From assembly GCA_040768665.1 (NCBI GenBank), contig JAXGMN010000089.1:1-33818 (forward strand): 33,818 nucleotides of DNA, read 5' to 3'. Position numbers and translations under genes: made by a program. A model generated the notes under the pieces. It had not been told where the DNA came from. It searched no databases and saw only the letters and a list, made by a program, of their open reading frames with translations. Origin of the DNA: JABWBD01 sp040768665 (GTDB lineage: Bacteria; Planctomycetota; Planctomycetia; Pirellulales; Thermoguttaceae). Of the stretch, positions 16,032-24,341 are shown one piece after another (position 1 is the stretch's first letter; each line of letters starts with the position of its first letter).

Positions 16032-17549
16032 ATGAACCCGCTGGAGTTCGCACGGGAGTTCATCTACCTCAAGGGTCGGCCGATCACGTTTGACGGTCGA
16101 CCGTATTTGGAGGAAATCTACCGTTGCCGCGCTCGGCGGATCGTCCTCCGCTGCAGCAGGCAGGTCGAAAAAACCCAGTTCATCGTCAACACGATCTTAC
16201 ACGCCGCCGCGACCCGTTCGGGGATTCGCGTCGTCGCTGTCTTCCCGAGGGTCGAGCAGGCCCGACATTTCAGCAATTCCCGCTTGCTGCCGGCGCTCCA
16301 AAACAGCCCCGTGCTCCGCCGCGGGCTGATCGGCTCGAACAGCCGGAAGCTTCCGGTGATGAACATGAGGTTCCGCAACGGCAACGAGGTGAATCTCCGC
16401 GCCGCCTATCACTCCGCGGATGCCGCTCGGGGCCTGGATGCCGATTACCTGCTCATTGACGAGTTCCAGGACGTCGCGCCCGGCGACCTTCCGGTGCTCG
16501 AAGAGTGCTTGAGCCATTCGCAAATCCGACGCGAGATCCTCACGGGCACGCCGAAACTGATCGACAATCATCTCGAGGCCGCCTTCCGCCAATCCACCGC
16601 CAACGAATGGCAAGTCCGCTGCCCGTCGTGTCAGCACGCCGTCATCCTCGACGAGCGGGCGCTGGGGCCGAGCGGTCTGATTTGCGCCGCCTGTCAGACG
16701 CCGATCGACCCCCGCCTGGGAACCTGGGTGCCCCGCAATCCGACTGCCACCTGGGGCGCGGGCTACTGGATCAATCATCTCATGGTCCCTTGGACCAACC
16801 ACGACGAAATCCTGGAACGTCAGCGGAGCTACGACGTCGCACGGTTCAAGAATGAAGTCCTCGGTTTGCCGACCTCGCTCGGCGAACACGTCGTCACCCG
16901 CGAGGAACTGGATGCCTGCTGCCGGCAAGACCCCATGGCCCGCTCGCTCAAGGATGTTCCCTCCCATGCCCGCGGCTCGCTGGTCGCGGGGATCGACTGG
17001 GGCGGCGGTGGCGTCTCGCGGACCGTGGTGGTGATTGGTTACATGGAGCGCGACTACAAGTTTCACGTCGTGCGCTTCGAACGGTTCGCCGCCAGCGAAG
17101 ATCCCCTGGAGGTCGTCAAGAGTGTCGCGAAGTGCTGCGGGAGATTTCAGGTCTCGTGGATCGCGGCCGACGGCGGCGGCAACGGCCACGTGCTCAACCG
17201 CTTGTTTCTGGAACAACCTCAGACGCCCTCCGCGATGTATGCCATCCTTTACTCCGTGGCCGATCAGCAACCTTTCCAGGACGGGCGCCTCTGGAAATGG
17301 ACGGTCAACCGCTCGGCGACCATCGGCGCGATGTTTTCGCGGATCAAGAAACAGTCGTTGCTATTCCCTCGGGTCACCGACTGCGGCAGCTTTCTCGACG
17401 AGTTCGCCAGCGAGATCGCCGAGTACGATGACATCAACCGCTCGATCCAATACACCCACGGTCCCACCCAGCAGGACGACGCGCTGCACGCCTGCAACTA
17501 CGCGGTGCTGCTGGCCGTGTGCGGATTCCGCGGCGCAAACGGAATATGA
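16032..17549 (+). CDS. phage large terminase, GpA type
   Basis: The 505-residue protein packages DNA into phage heads using ATP and cuts concatemers. Seen: an ATP-binding loop CSRQVEKT (41-48, with E in place of the usual G before K), Walker B LLIDEFQD (140-147), a TGTPK coupling motif (171-175), a zinc-ribbon insert (C197, C200, C218, C221), and an RNase H-type nuclease domain with GIDWGGG (D322), IAADGGGNG (D380) and QDDALHA (D482/D483). This order fits GpA-like terminases. The start at 16032 follows GGAGG with 6 bases spacing; an upstream in-frame GTG would overlap the previous gene. The frame is intact, but no portal, protease or capsid gene follows. Confidence 0.85.
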   Translation: MNPLEFAREFIYLKGRPITFDGRPYLEEIYRCRARRIVLRCSRQVEKTQFIVNTILHAAATRSGIRVVAVFPRVEQARHFSNSRLLPALQNSPVLRRGLIGSNSRKLPVMNMRFRNGNEVNLRAAYHSADAARGLDADYLLIDEFQDVAPGDLPVLEECLSHSQIRREILTGTPKLIDNHLEAAFRQSTANEWQVRCPSCQHAVILDERALGPSGLICAACQTPIDPRLGTWVPRNPTATWGAGYWINHLMVPWTNHDEILERQRSYDVARFKNEVLGLPTSLGEHVVTREELDACCRQDPMARSLKDVPSHARGSLVAGIDWGGGGVSRTVVVIGYMERDYKFHVVRFERFAASEDPLEVVKSVAKCCGRFQVSWIAADGGGNGHVLNRLFLEQPQTPSAMYAILYSVADQQPFQDGRLWKWTVNRSATIGAMFSRIKKQSLLFPRVTDCGSFLDEFASEIAEYDDINRSIQYTHGPTQQDDALHACNYAVLLAVCGFRGANGI

Positions 17550-18321
17550 GGCGTCGCAACTGGGAAGATCAAGCGATGACGAAAGTCGAACCGGCGAAGG
17601 CGTCCTGGCCCCGCACGGCGCGAATCACGCTCGGCAAAACTCGGTCGGGCACATTTTGCCCTTGTTCTTTGGCAATTTACCTGAGATTACTTTCGACCGA
17701 GCGGCGCCGCCGTGATTGACGGTTGGACGGACGCGGATCGCGGTGGCAGGCGGGCGGCAAACCACCGCCAGCCAGCCGCCGCCCGCCCATCTGGCCTTCC
17801 GATCGACGCCGAGTACAACGACCCGGTTACGCGGCGGGAGCTGGCCGTGGTTCATCGGTAAACACTCCTTCGTGTGAATTCGCCCGTGGCTTTGTCCGGC
17901 CTCACTCGGTCAACGGAGGCCCTCTTGGCCGTGGAAGGCTTGCCACGAACGCCCGCGAGGATCGTCCCGGCGCCGATGATGATCTCCACAACGCTGGAAA
18001 TGATCACCATGGCGCCGGAGACGGTCATCCCAGCATCCGACGATCGTGAGAAGTTATTCAGAGATCAGCACGCGAGCTTCCGCCCCTGCTCTCGAATTAG
18101 CACTCATTCGTGTCGAACAGCGTTCTCCCTTTTCCCCCTTCCATTTTTCTGTCATCGGTCTCCGATTCCCGACTCCTGCCAAGGTCCCGTTCGGCAAGCG
18201 GGACCTACTGCCCCCAGCCCTTAGCCCTTCGCCCCTGGCCCCATATTTGTTGCCATATACCGGCTGTCAGTGGTAAGCTAGACGACAAGAACTTGACCAC
18301 CGTGCCACCTGAGAAGGCACC
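17550..18321. other. spacer after terminase; hairpins, no clear gene
   Basis: A hairpin with GGCGGGCGGC (about 17747-17756) and its complement near 17780 may end the terminase operon. A 49-codon frame (GTG 17712 to TAA 17861, ending AEYNDPVTRRELAVVHR) and a 58-codon minus-strand frame with one hydrophobic run (18028 to 17852) overlap slightly and are not recognised. No portal or capsid motif is visible. Near the right end TTGCCA and TAAGCT, 18 bases apart (about 18250-18279), may be the promoter of the DUF433 gene. Confidence 0.4.
18182..18206. repeat. short perfect palindrome (AGGTCCCG / CGGGACCT)
   Basis: Eight-base arms around TTCGGCAAG. It looks like a REP-type intergenic hairpin. No T tract follows, so a terminator is not favoured. 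Confidence 0.6.
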
Positions 18322-18576
18322 ATGACAGAACTGCTCGATCGCATCACTTTTGACAAGCACGTACTCTGCGGCAAGCCGACGATTCGCGGGTTGCGTATCT
18401 CCGCCGAGATGATCCTTGAACTGCTTGCCGCGGGTGAGCCGGAGCAGAACATTCTCGCCGACTATCCGAAGCTCGAGGCCGACGACATTCGGGCCGTCTT
18501 GGCTTATGCCCACCGCCTGGTGGCGGGCAAAGTTGTCTATGACGCCAACAACCCAGCCGCTCGGTCCCCGGCTTGA
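18322..18576 (+). CDS. DUF433 antitoxin
   Basis: An 84-residue protein (MTELLDRITFDKHVLCGKPT...) with the DUF433 pattern: G-K-P-x-I-R-G-x-R-I (residues ~17-26), then MILELLAAGEPEQNILADYP, a winged helix-turn-helix, and a final helix (DIRAVLAYAHRLV). DUF433 proteins (VapB45-like) are antitoxins for PIN-like DUF5615 toxins and bind DNA. The stop overlaps the first codon (TTG) of a broken DUF5615 gene. Its frame is intact. It differs from the three DUF433 copies at 23-27 kb, so it is a separate family branch. Confidence 0.85.
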   Translation: MTELLDRITFDKHVLCGKPTIRGLRISAEMILELLAAGEPEQNILADYPKLEADDIRAVLAYAHRLVAGKVVYDANNPAARSPA

Positions 18577-18968
18577 AATTCCTCCTTATTGACCTTTGCA
18601 TTCGGAATGAGCGAGGCCGACCAACGGAAGGCCGGTGACGCCGCCAAAAAGGCATATCTCGCGTTCGTTTCCAATGCAACAACCAGTCATGTCAACGCGA
18701 GCCGGATGGCAGGCGACTGGCTCGCGGACGACGGTCACGACGTGGTACGCGTGACCGACGTGGACCCGCGTATGCCCGACGAGGGAATCCTCCATTGGGC
18801 CGTTCGCGAACAACGCATCCTTCTTACAACCGATCTCAACTTCGAGGAGATGATTTGGCGTGAAGGCCGTCCGCACTGCGGCGTGCTGCGTCTGGAAAAC
18901 CTCCCCCGCACCCAGCGTCAATTGCTTCTCGAAACAACTCTGTCACAGCATGCCGGCCAGGGCCATGA
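18573..18968 (+). pseudogene. DUF5615 (PIN-like) toxin, N-terminus replaced and C-terminus cut
   Basis: The first codons (TTG start, LKFLLIDLCI) are a normal toxin start. About 100 bases of unrelated sequence follow, with a stop in that frame. From about 18700 the toxin is readable in another frame: GDWLADDGHDVVRVTDVDPR, then RILLTTDLNFEE (the D of the PIN-like active site) and GVLRLENLPRTQRQ. The typical last strand is missing; homology ends about 18968 next to an inverted DUF433 remnant. It cannot make a normal toxin, although its antitoxin is intact. Confidence 0.7.
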
Positions 18969-18973
18969 CGATT

Positions 18974-19301
18974 CTAACGATTTTCTGATTTGCTCAGTTG
19001 CGCGACACGGCGGCGGAGTTCGACCAGGTCGGGCGAGGCCGGTGCCGCTGCACGTTGCCTCGCCACTTCGCCTTCACACCGCTGGACGTAAGCGTCGACC
19101 GCCGCTTGGTTCTCCAGGTAAAACGCAATCGTTTTGTGGATCAGAGCCAGCGACAGGCTGGGATACTGCCCGAGAATCATCTCCGGCGAATAGCCTTGGT
19201 TGTAGAAGTACAGCACGTTCCAACGCGATCCGGTGCCCTGCCAGCCGGAGCGAACTGCCGCGCTGTTCGGTCAAGAATTCGGGAAGTCGTAATACAAACA
19301 T
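18974..19301 (-). pseudogene. DUF433 antitoxin gene with frameshift
   Basis: On the minus strand, MFVLRLPEFLTEQRGSSLRL and AGHRIALE (19301 to about 19220) continue in another frame as VLYFYNQGYSPEMILGQYPS and LALIHKTIAFYLENQAAVDA to TGA 18974. Joined, they form a full-length DUF433 protein, and the join (LE-H-VLYFYN in the family) suggests a loss of two bases. It faces the toxin remnant of the preceding module. No partner toxin is visible next to it. Confidence 0.75.
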
Positions 19302-19321
19302 TCGCCGGACACGTGCCAGGA

Positions 19322-20178
19322 TTATTCGCGGCAAAGCCGTTCTCGGCAGTTGCGGCAGAGTGGATAGAGGTAGATCTGTTTTCGGGAGAGGTCAAAGCGA
19401 CGGTGGCGGTCCTTCTTGCCCCGCCCCTGCGTTTGGCCCACGTCGATCCAATTGGCCGCTCGGTAGCAGGTCCCCCGAAAGCGGCTGGCATCCACAAAAC
19501 TCTCCAACAGCCACGGCCGAATCCCGTAACATTGCTCCCAATCGCTCGGCAGTTGCCCGGCCGAGAGCGAGAGCAACTTGGAGGCCAGATGCTGGCAGCC
19601 AATCCAGGGCAAGATTAAGAAGCGAGCTTGCCCCACCACGTGCGATAAGTTCGCTCGCCGCTGCGCATCGTCCCAGCCGATCCAGCAGTCTCGGGGATTC
19701 AGCCGCCAAGCGGCAGCCCCGTAGCTGAATAAGCCCACGAGTCGCTGGTCCGCATAGGCCCAGTAACGCAATTGGGCTCCCGCCAGCGGCGCATATCCCA
19801 AGTAATGGTAGCGGTCGAGGTACTCATTCCACAGCGGCGACTGCTCGGGCGAAACCATCGCCAGCCGCAAGGGCCCCAACTCGGACAAGGAGAATTCCTG
19901 CCGCGGTTGCGGCTCGGCGGCGGCTGTGCGAGAGATTACGTGCCGACCATTGCAGTTGCCGTTGCGTGGCGGCGGCAAGGACAACAGCCCGTCCTCCTGC
20001 ATGCGCAGCAAGGCCACCCGACAGCTCATCTGTTTCAGTCTGCCGTTCGGTTGACGCCAATCCAACAAGCGACACACCTCTTGCGAGATCGCTGTTCGGC
20101 TGGCATGCGGCGAAGCCGCGATCAACGGCGGAGTTGTTGGATCTCTTCGCTGCTGAAGGATCGGCCACTATAGTGGAA
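19322..20178 (-). pseudogene. DUF4338 (DruA-like) protein of an insertion element, one frameshift near start
   Basis: The intact stretch (267 residues from TTG 20125) reads ISQEVCRLLDWRQPNGRLKQ, MSCRVALLRMQEDGLLSLPP, then WNEYLDRYHYLGYAPLAGAQ, QARFLILPWIGCQHLASKLL and LLESFVDASRFRGTCYRAAN. These are core DUF4338 motifs, the domain of DruA in Druantia defence. Upstream, FHYSGRSFSSEEIQQLRR (20178 to about 20125) in another frame is the family N-terminus; one base appears lost between them. The gene lies between toxin remnants and an IS66 transposase on the same strand, which fits the common transposon-linked DUF4338, not a defence operon: no druBCDE-like genes are near. Confidence 0.7.
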
Positions 20179-20529
20179 GCGCGGAAAGACCAGGGGGCGT
20201 CGCCGGCTTCTCGCCGCAGAAGGCGGCGGCCGGGTGATAGGCGGAAATCGACGCGGCGAGCGGCGATGGCGACTGATCTCCACGCGGCCAGCCGGGGCCG
20301 ACGGGAGTAGAGGCAGACGGCGGCCGCTGGCCGGCCGATGATGCCGGTGGAATCGTGGGCCGCGTCGGCTCGGTGAGCGGGGGCGACGTGCCCGTGAGGA
20401 AGAGCGTTTCGGCGGCCGGCCGTTGGTTGGCGGGTGACGGCGGTGGCAAACCTCTGGGGTAGGCGAAGCAGCTTGGCAAGCGGAGGGTTCACCAGAGCGT
20501 CCAAGCAACGTCGCACCTCGTCAGGCAGA

Positions 20530-22093
20530 GCGTTTCCTGGCAACGGCTGAGCAAAAGCTTGTCGTTGTGAATCGCTGAGATTCCAGGGCAGCCATCGCTC
20601 GGCAGACGCCGGGGCCTTGCCGCCGGCCTCGGCACAGGCGGTCAAGTACGGGGCGGTCAACTACTAGTGCGGGCGTTCAAGCCGTACAGCAACGTGGCAA
20701 AGAGGGAAAACAACGCTCCGCCAACTCGCCGGCCCACACCGCCCCCGAACCCCAATAGTTCTTGCGCCCCATGGCAGGGCCTCGCAAGCGGCGTTCGGCT
20801 TCGCTGTTGTCCATCGGCACTTCCGGATGCTCGACGAAAACCGTCAAACCGTCCCAATGCTGGACCACACTGCTGAGCACCTTCTTGCGGACCGCCGGGA
20901 GTTTTTCCTGTTTCAATTCCTCATCGCAGACTTGCCGGAATGCTTCCACCTGGGGTCGCAACTGGCTGTCGTATTGGGCAAACGCTTCGCCCTGCGGATC
21001 CTTTTCCCATGCGGCCACCCGAAGTCCGTTGAGGTGGAACAATGCTCCGATCCGTTCCACCCAACTTTCCATCCAGGCATCTTGCTGAGGATCGCCCCGC
21101 GCGGCATCGAGAAAATCGCGTCGGGTATGAGTCCAGCAAAAGGCCAAAAGCAACGTTCCTGCCTTCACGGCCGCCAGGGCCTTATAGCTGCTGTAGCGGT
21201 CGACGTTGAGGATGCCGGCGGCCTGCGGTCCAAAGAACGCCTCGGGTTCTTGGGCGCTGCGGGTCAGAGCAATGGCAAAGAACACCGCTTCGCGGCTGGC
21301 GTAGACCCAGAGGGTGCGTTTGTGACCCGGTTTTTCCTCGACCTTCACGAAGACCTTCCATCCGGTCTCGTCGGCGTGCCAATGCCCTGCGGCCTGGCAA
21401 TGTTGCCGGATCGCTTCGTACAGAGGTTCCAGCAGCGGCGCGATCCGCTTCAGTCCGCCCGCCAGAGTTCCGGCGGGCAGTTGAATGCCGTGGGTGGCCA
21501 ACTCGGCGATCAACCGGTGACTGGGGCGAAAGAAGAGGAACTTGTCCAACAAGACCTGCACCCAGACGGAGATGCCGTAGCGTCCTTTGGGAATCAGTTT
21601 CGGAGGCGGGGGAGCGGTGATGATGCCGGGCCGACCGGGGCATCGGCACGTGGGGCGATATCGGCGGCGGCGGATCACGCGGCGATGGGCACGGACCTCG
21701 ATTTCGATCGTTTCGGAGTCCTCGGTGCCGGGGAAGGGCTCGTAAGGCAGGCCGCACTGGGGGCACTGTTTTCTGGCCTTCGGGCAGATCGTCCCTCGAC
21801 TTGGGGGAGGTCGCGGGAGCGACGTCGAGGACCGGGATTTTCGTGTTGCTACGCGGCCGTTTTCCGCCGCCGGGGGAAGAAGATTTCTCGGAGCGGCTCT
21901 TTTCGGACTTCGCCAAACAGTTGGCGTTCGAGTTGTGCCACTCTGCACGCAGTGTCTGGATCTCCGCTCTTGCTCGGCTTCCCGCTGTTTGGAACGTGTT
22001 GGAATCGCGCTCGCCAATAGTGGGCTTGTTGCTGTCTTTGAACAACTCCAGCAACCGCGGCGGATCCTGAAGCAATTCCTCAAAGCGCCCCAC
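20530..22093 (-). pseudogene. IS66-family transposase (TnpC), several frameshifts
   Basis: Starts with GTG (GRFEELLQDPPRLLELFKDS), shifts frame at least once near 21900, then reads through the zinc-finger region (CPQCGLPYEPF), the cysteine box CRCPGRPGIITAPPP, and the catalytic domain: HWHADETGWKVF (D), LNVDRYSSYKAL (D) and PMDNSEAERRLRGPAMGRKN (E). Near 20710 the frame shifts again (FSLFATLLYGLNAR), and near 20660 once more (YLTACAEAGGKAP). All three catalytic residues survive but the gene cannot be translated whole. IS66 usually carries TnpA and TnpB; neither is seen, and no certain terminal repeats were found. Confidence 0.85.
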
Positions 22094-22510
22094 GCGAAAC
22101 GGGGATTAGGGCTGTCATGCTTGACATGCCCCGTTTCTACCAAAAACGCGTCCCCGTGTCCAGATGTGTTCCGCGAATGTTTACAGTCGCATGGCCGTAA
22201 CTCCATGAAGCCCGCTGAGTTCAGTCGTCGCTTGTGATCCATCATTGTATTATCTCTTGCCGCCCTTGACATCCGAACCACCCGCAAAGTCAAGAAGTGC
22301 CGCCACCCCAGCTATCCCAGCACCCCAGGAGACCGGCAGTGAGCTCGACGCGCAAATGACTAGCCACCAATGACCAACTTCCACGAATCCATTTATCCAC
22401 CAATCCACCAATCCACCAATCCAATCTTCCGTCTTCCGACCCCTGACCTCTGCCCATCAACCCGTTCCCTCTGACCTCCGACCTCTGCCTTTCCCCTCCC
22501 CACCCGATCA
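22094..22510. other. spacer with palindrome and short repeats
   Basis: Near 22115-22130 TGTCA/TGACA form a small palindrome upstream of the IS66 start, perhaps part of an element end. From about 22380 the sequence is octamer (CCACCAAT) and CTGACC-type repeat spacer, which also precedes other modules to the right. Confidence 0.5.
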
Positions 22511-22519
22511 TGCTAGAAT
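22511..22519 (+). promoter_or_regulatory. extended -10 promoter, TGCTAGAAT
   Basis: TG-C-TAGAAT follows a CCCCTCCCCACCCGATC-type stretch. The same arrangement occurs at 25278, 27517 and 31157, each 40-55 bases before a small-module gene. Confidence 0.65.
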
Positions 22520-22565
22520 TCACCGTAGTGCAAGTAGTCCGAGCCTGCAAGTTACGGAGGCGATG

Positions 22566-22793
22566 ATGGCCCAATCGGTGTTGGTCGAGTTAGAGTTGCC
22601 CCAGGACTGGGCGAAGTTCCGCTTGCCCACCGCCCTGGACGATCGCTTGCAGGAGTTGTTGGACAGGCAGGACCGAGAGGGCAAGTTGTCCCGGCGCGAG
22701 CGCCGTGAGGCCACGGCGATCGCCCAACTGGCAGACATGCTGTCGCTGATGAAACTCGGTGCAGAGCGTGCCGCGGCCAGGAAGGGTCCGTGA
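22566..22793 (+). CDS. small helical protein, probable antitoxin-like first gene of a pair
   Basis: A 75-residue protein (MAQSVLVELELPQDWAKFRL ...). It begins with a short beta-like strand, followed by long charged helices (LDDRLQELLDRQDREGKLSR and RERREATAIAQLADMLSLMK). The second ATG (22566) is preferred: GGAGG ends 5 bases before it. It is the first gene after a module-type promoter and 28 bases before a second small gene. This size and position resemble antitoxins of planctomycete TA-like pairs, but I do not recognise a named family. Confidence 0.6.
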   Translation: MAQSVLVELELPQDWAKFRLPTALDDRLQELLDRQDREGKLSRRERREATAIAQLADMLSLMKLGAERAAARKGP

Positions 22794-22821
22794 CATCCGA
22801 ATACATACCCTGCGACTTTCC

Positions 22822-23070
22822 ATGCAGACGGTAGAAAAGGCATACGACGAGATCGTGGATTTCCTGGCTCGGGGCAGCACTCCGGCCGAAATTGTGCGTT
22901 TTCGTCCCTCCGGTGCGACGCAAGACCGGACCCGTTACCTGCTTGATCGCAACAAGACGGGCGAGTTGACCGACGACGAGGCGGACGAGTTGGACCGGCT
23001 CGGGCAGCCTACACCTCATGCAACTGCTGAAGGCCCGTGCCCGTCTTCACACGAAAGCTCAGCCTCCTGA
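22822..23070 (+). CDS. small helical protein, C-terminus frameshifted
   Basis: Read from ATG 22822: MQTVEKAYDEIVDFLARGST, then IVRFRPSGATQDRTRYLLDR and NKTGELTDDEADELDRLGQ. After that the frame encodes PTPHATAEG..., whereas a shift of one base gives LMQLLKARARLHTKAQPP, which continues the helix naturally and resembles the end of the related protein at 27572 (ILQAKARGLL). A one-base insertion near 23010 is therefore likely. The family (ELT-(D/E)-E-E..., ..QAKAR) is common in planctomycetes and cyanobacteria with unknown function. It runs into the CTCCTGA-type repeats. Confidence 0.6.
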   Translation: MQTVEKAYDEIVDFLARGSTPAEIVRFRPSGATQDRTRYLLDRNKTGELTDDEADELDRLGQPTPHATAEGPCPSSHESSAS

Positions 23071-23139
23071 CTCCTGACCCCTGACTCCTGACCATCAACC
23101 ATCAACCCGTTCTCCCTGACCTCTAACCTCCTGCCGCCC

Positions 23140-23168
23140 TTGCTGATGCCCCTGAGACCTACTACAAT
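23140..23168 (+). promoter_or_regulatory. sigma-70-type promoter, TTGCTG - 17 bp - TACAAT
   Basis: The -35 box TTGCTG (23140-23145) and -10 box TACAAT (23163-23168) are separated by 17 bases. The same pair occurs before the two other DUF433 genes (24276, 26473). Confidence 0.75.
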
Positions 23169-23203
23169 CACGGGAAAACGTGTCCTGGGAGTAAGTAGTT
23201 GTC

Positions 23204-23500
23204 ATGCCCACAGTAACTGACATTGGAACCCTGATCGCGCAGACCCCCGGCATCCGCGGCGGGCGTCCCCGGATTGCCGGAGCCGGCGTGTCTGTCCAGT
23301 GTATTGCGGGCTGCTCCAACATGGGAATGACTCCCGAGGAGATTGCCGCTGAGTACCCGCACATCGCGTTGGCTCAGGTCCACGCGGCCCTCGCCTATTA
23401 CCACGCGAACCGCGAGCAAATGGACGCGGAGATGGCCGCGGAGAAGACGGAGGCCGAGCGGCTGGAGCGTGAGCATCGCGCATCCCGGCAGAAGTCATGA
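23204..23500 (+). CDS. DUF433 antitoxin, copy 1
   Basis: The 98-residue protein has MPTVTDIGTLIAQTPGIRGG, then RPRIAGAGVSVQCIAGCSNM (the G-R-P-x-I-x-G-x-x-V box), GMTPEEIAAEYPHIALAQVH (helix-turn-helix) and a charged C-terminal helix that would bind the toxin. It differs from copy 3 (26537) by only two residues (M/I in DAEMAAEK and S/P at the end). The frame is intact and overlaps the start of a toxin of which only five codons remain. It probably represses its own promoter. Confidence 0.85.
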   Translation: MPTVTDIGTLIAQTPGIRGGRPRIAGAGVSVQCIAGCSNMGMTPEEIAAEYPHIALAQVHAALAYYHANREQMDAEMAAEKTEAERLEREHRASRQKS

Positions 23501-23511
23501 ACATCCGCCTA
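23497..23511 (+). pseudogene. first five codons of a DUF5615 toxin
   Basis: ATGAACATCCGCCT is identical to the start of the intact toxin at 26830, and then the sequence changes completely to ACAGGACAGC. This is a recombination or deletion junction inside the toxin's start region, joining the DUF433 antitoxin to a different TA pair. Confidence 0.8.
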
Positions 23512-23551
23512 CAGGACAGCGGCGAAACAGCACTATCGGGAGTTGCGACGA

Positions 23552-23851
23552 ATGAAGATTCCCATTCTCATCGAACCGATTTCCGACGACCGCTTCCGCG
23601 CGACGGGCATCGAGCCGTTCGTCGGCAGTGTCGAAGCCGACACGGCGAACGCGGCCCTGGCGAAGATGAAGCAATTGCTTGTCGACCGACTCGCGCAGGG
23701 GGCTCGCATCGAAGCGATCGATTTGCCACACGGCGCGAATCCCTGGCTGGACGGGGCGGGCATGTTTCGCGACGATCCCTACTTCGACCCGTGGCAGCAG
23801 GCGATCGTCGACTACCGCCGCGAGGCGAATGAAACCGCCGACGTGCCGTGA
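23552..23851 (+). CDS. antitoxin-like protein of a PIN-toxin pair
   Basis: A 99-residue protein (MKIPILIEPISDDRFRATGI...). The beta-rich N-terminus with FRATG and ANAALAKMKQLLVDRLAQGA resembles HicB-like or related antitoxin folds. The C-terminus (NPWLDGAGMFRDDPYFDPWQ) is the toxin-wrapping tail typical of antitoxins placed before VapC. The stop overlaps a GTG start of a PIN-domain gene (GTGA). It is the second, intact antitoxin in this composite module. The exact family is not certain. Confidence 0.65.
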   Translation: MKIPILIEPISDDRFRATGIEPFVGSVEADTANAALAKMKQLLVDRLAQGARIEAIDLPHGANPWLDGAGMFRDDPYFDPWQQAIVDYRREANETADVP

Positions 23852-24040
23852 CGCGTTTTGTCCTCGATACCGATATCGTGTCCCTGCTCCAGCACGGGCA
23901 TCCCACTGTCGCGATGCACGTTGGCAGCTATTAGTATCGCCGCGATTGCACTTACCCATGGTGCCACGCTCGTGACGCGAAACCTCAGCGACTTCGACGG
24001 CGTCGAGGGGCTCCCCGTGGTCGACTGGAGCCGCCCCTGA
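23848..24040 (+). pseudogene. VapC (PIN-domain) toxin with internal deletion
   Basis: The GTG start gives TRFVLDTDIVSLLQHGHPTV, the N-terminal strand and first acidic residue (LDTD) of PIN ribonucleases. After about 27 codons the frame ends. From about 23922 a different frame gives the PIN C-terminus AISIAAIALTHGATLVTRNL and SDFDGVEGLPVVDWSRP to TGA. About 200 bases of the middle, including two other acidic residues, are missing. A PIN toxin normally cuts tRNA or rRNA; this one is dead. Confidence 0.8.
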
Positions 24041-24146
24041 CCTCCCCAGGCCAGCGATCGGAGATCAGAGATCAGCGGTCGGAAAGACAGACTTCCGGCC
24101 CTCGACTCTCAACCCTAGACCCTCGACTATCCCGATTAGTGCCGAT

Positions 24147-24205
24147 TAGCCCGGATTATTCACAGTCTGCGCCCAGTTTGACGCGGTGGTGAATAATCCG
24201 GGTTA
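24147..24205. repeat. 59-bp inverted-repeat element (possible MITE)
   Basis: Left arm TAGCCCGGATTATTCAC (24147-24163) and right arm GTGAATAATCCGGGTTA (24189-24205) match at 16 of 17 positions, with a 25-base loop. It follows a dead toxin. Alternatives are a terminator of the module (no T tract) or a minimal transposon derivative. Confidence 0.7.
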
Positions 24206-24275
24206 GTGTTCTCTAAGCTGCCCCCTGACTTCCGACCATCAACCCTCAACCTGTTCTCTCTGACCCCTGCCGCCC

Positions 24276-24304
24276 TTGCTGACGCCCCCGAAACCTGCGA
24301 CAAT
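24276..24304 (+). promoter_or_regulatory. sigma-70-type promoter, TTGCTG - 17 bp - GACAAT
   Basis: Same spacing and -35 as the promoters at 23140 and 26473, with G in the first position of the -10 box. Confidence 0.7.
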
Positions 24305-24341
24305 GAGGGGAAAGCGAGCCCTGGGAGCAGGAGCATTCGTC

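Noticed and set aside
17852..18028. 58-codon minus-strand frame with one hydrophobic segment
   Set aside because: Short, no ribosome site, overlaps another weak frame and no family recognised.
19322..20178. Druantia defence system
   Set aside because: Only a DUF4338 gene is present, beside an IS66 transposase; no accompanying Druantia genes.
20827..22020. 397-codon plus-strand frame
   Set aside because: Antisense to the IS66 transposase, whose DDE motifs are evident on the other strand.
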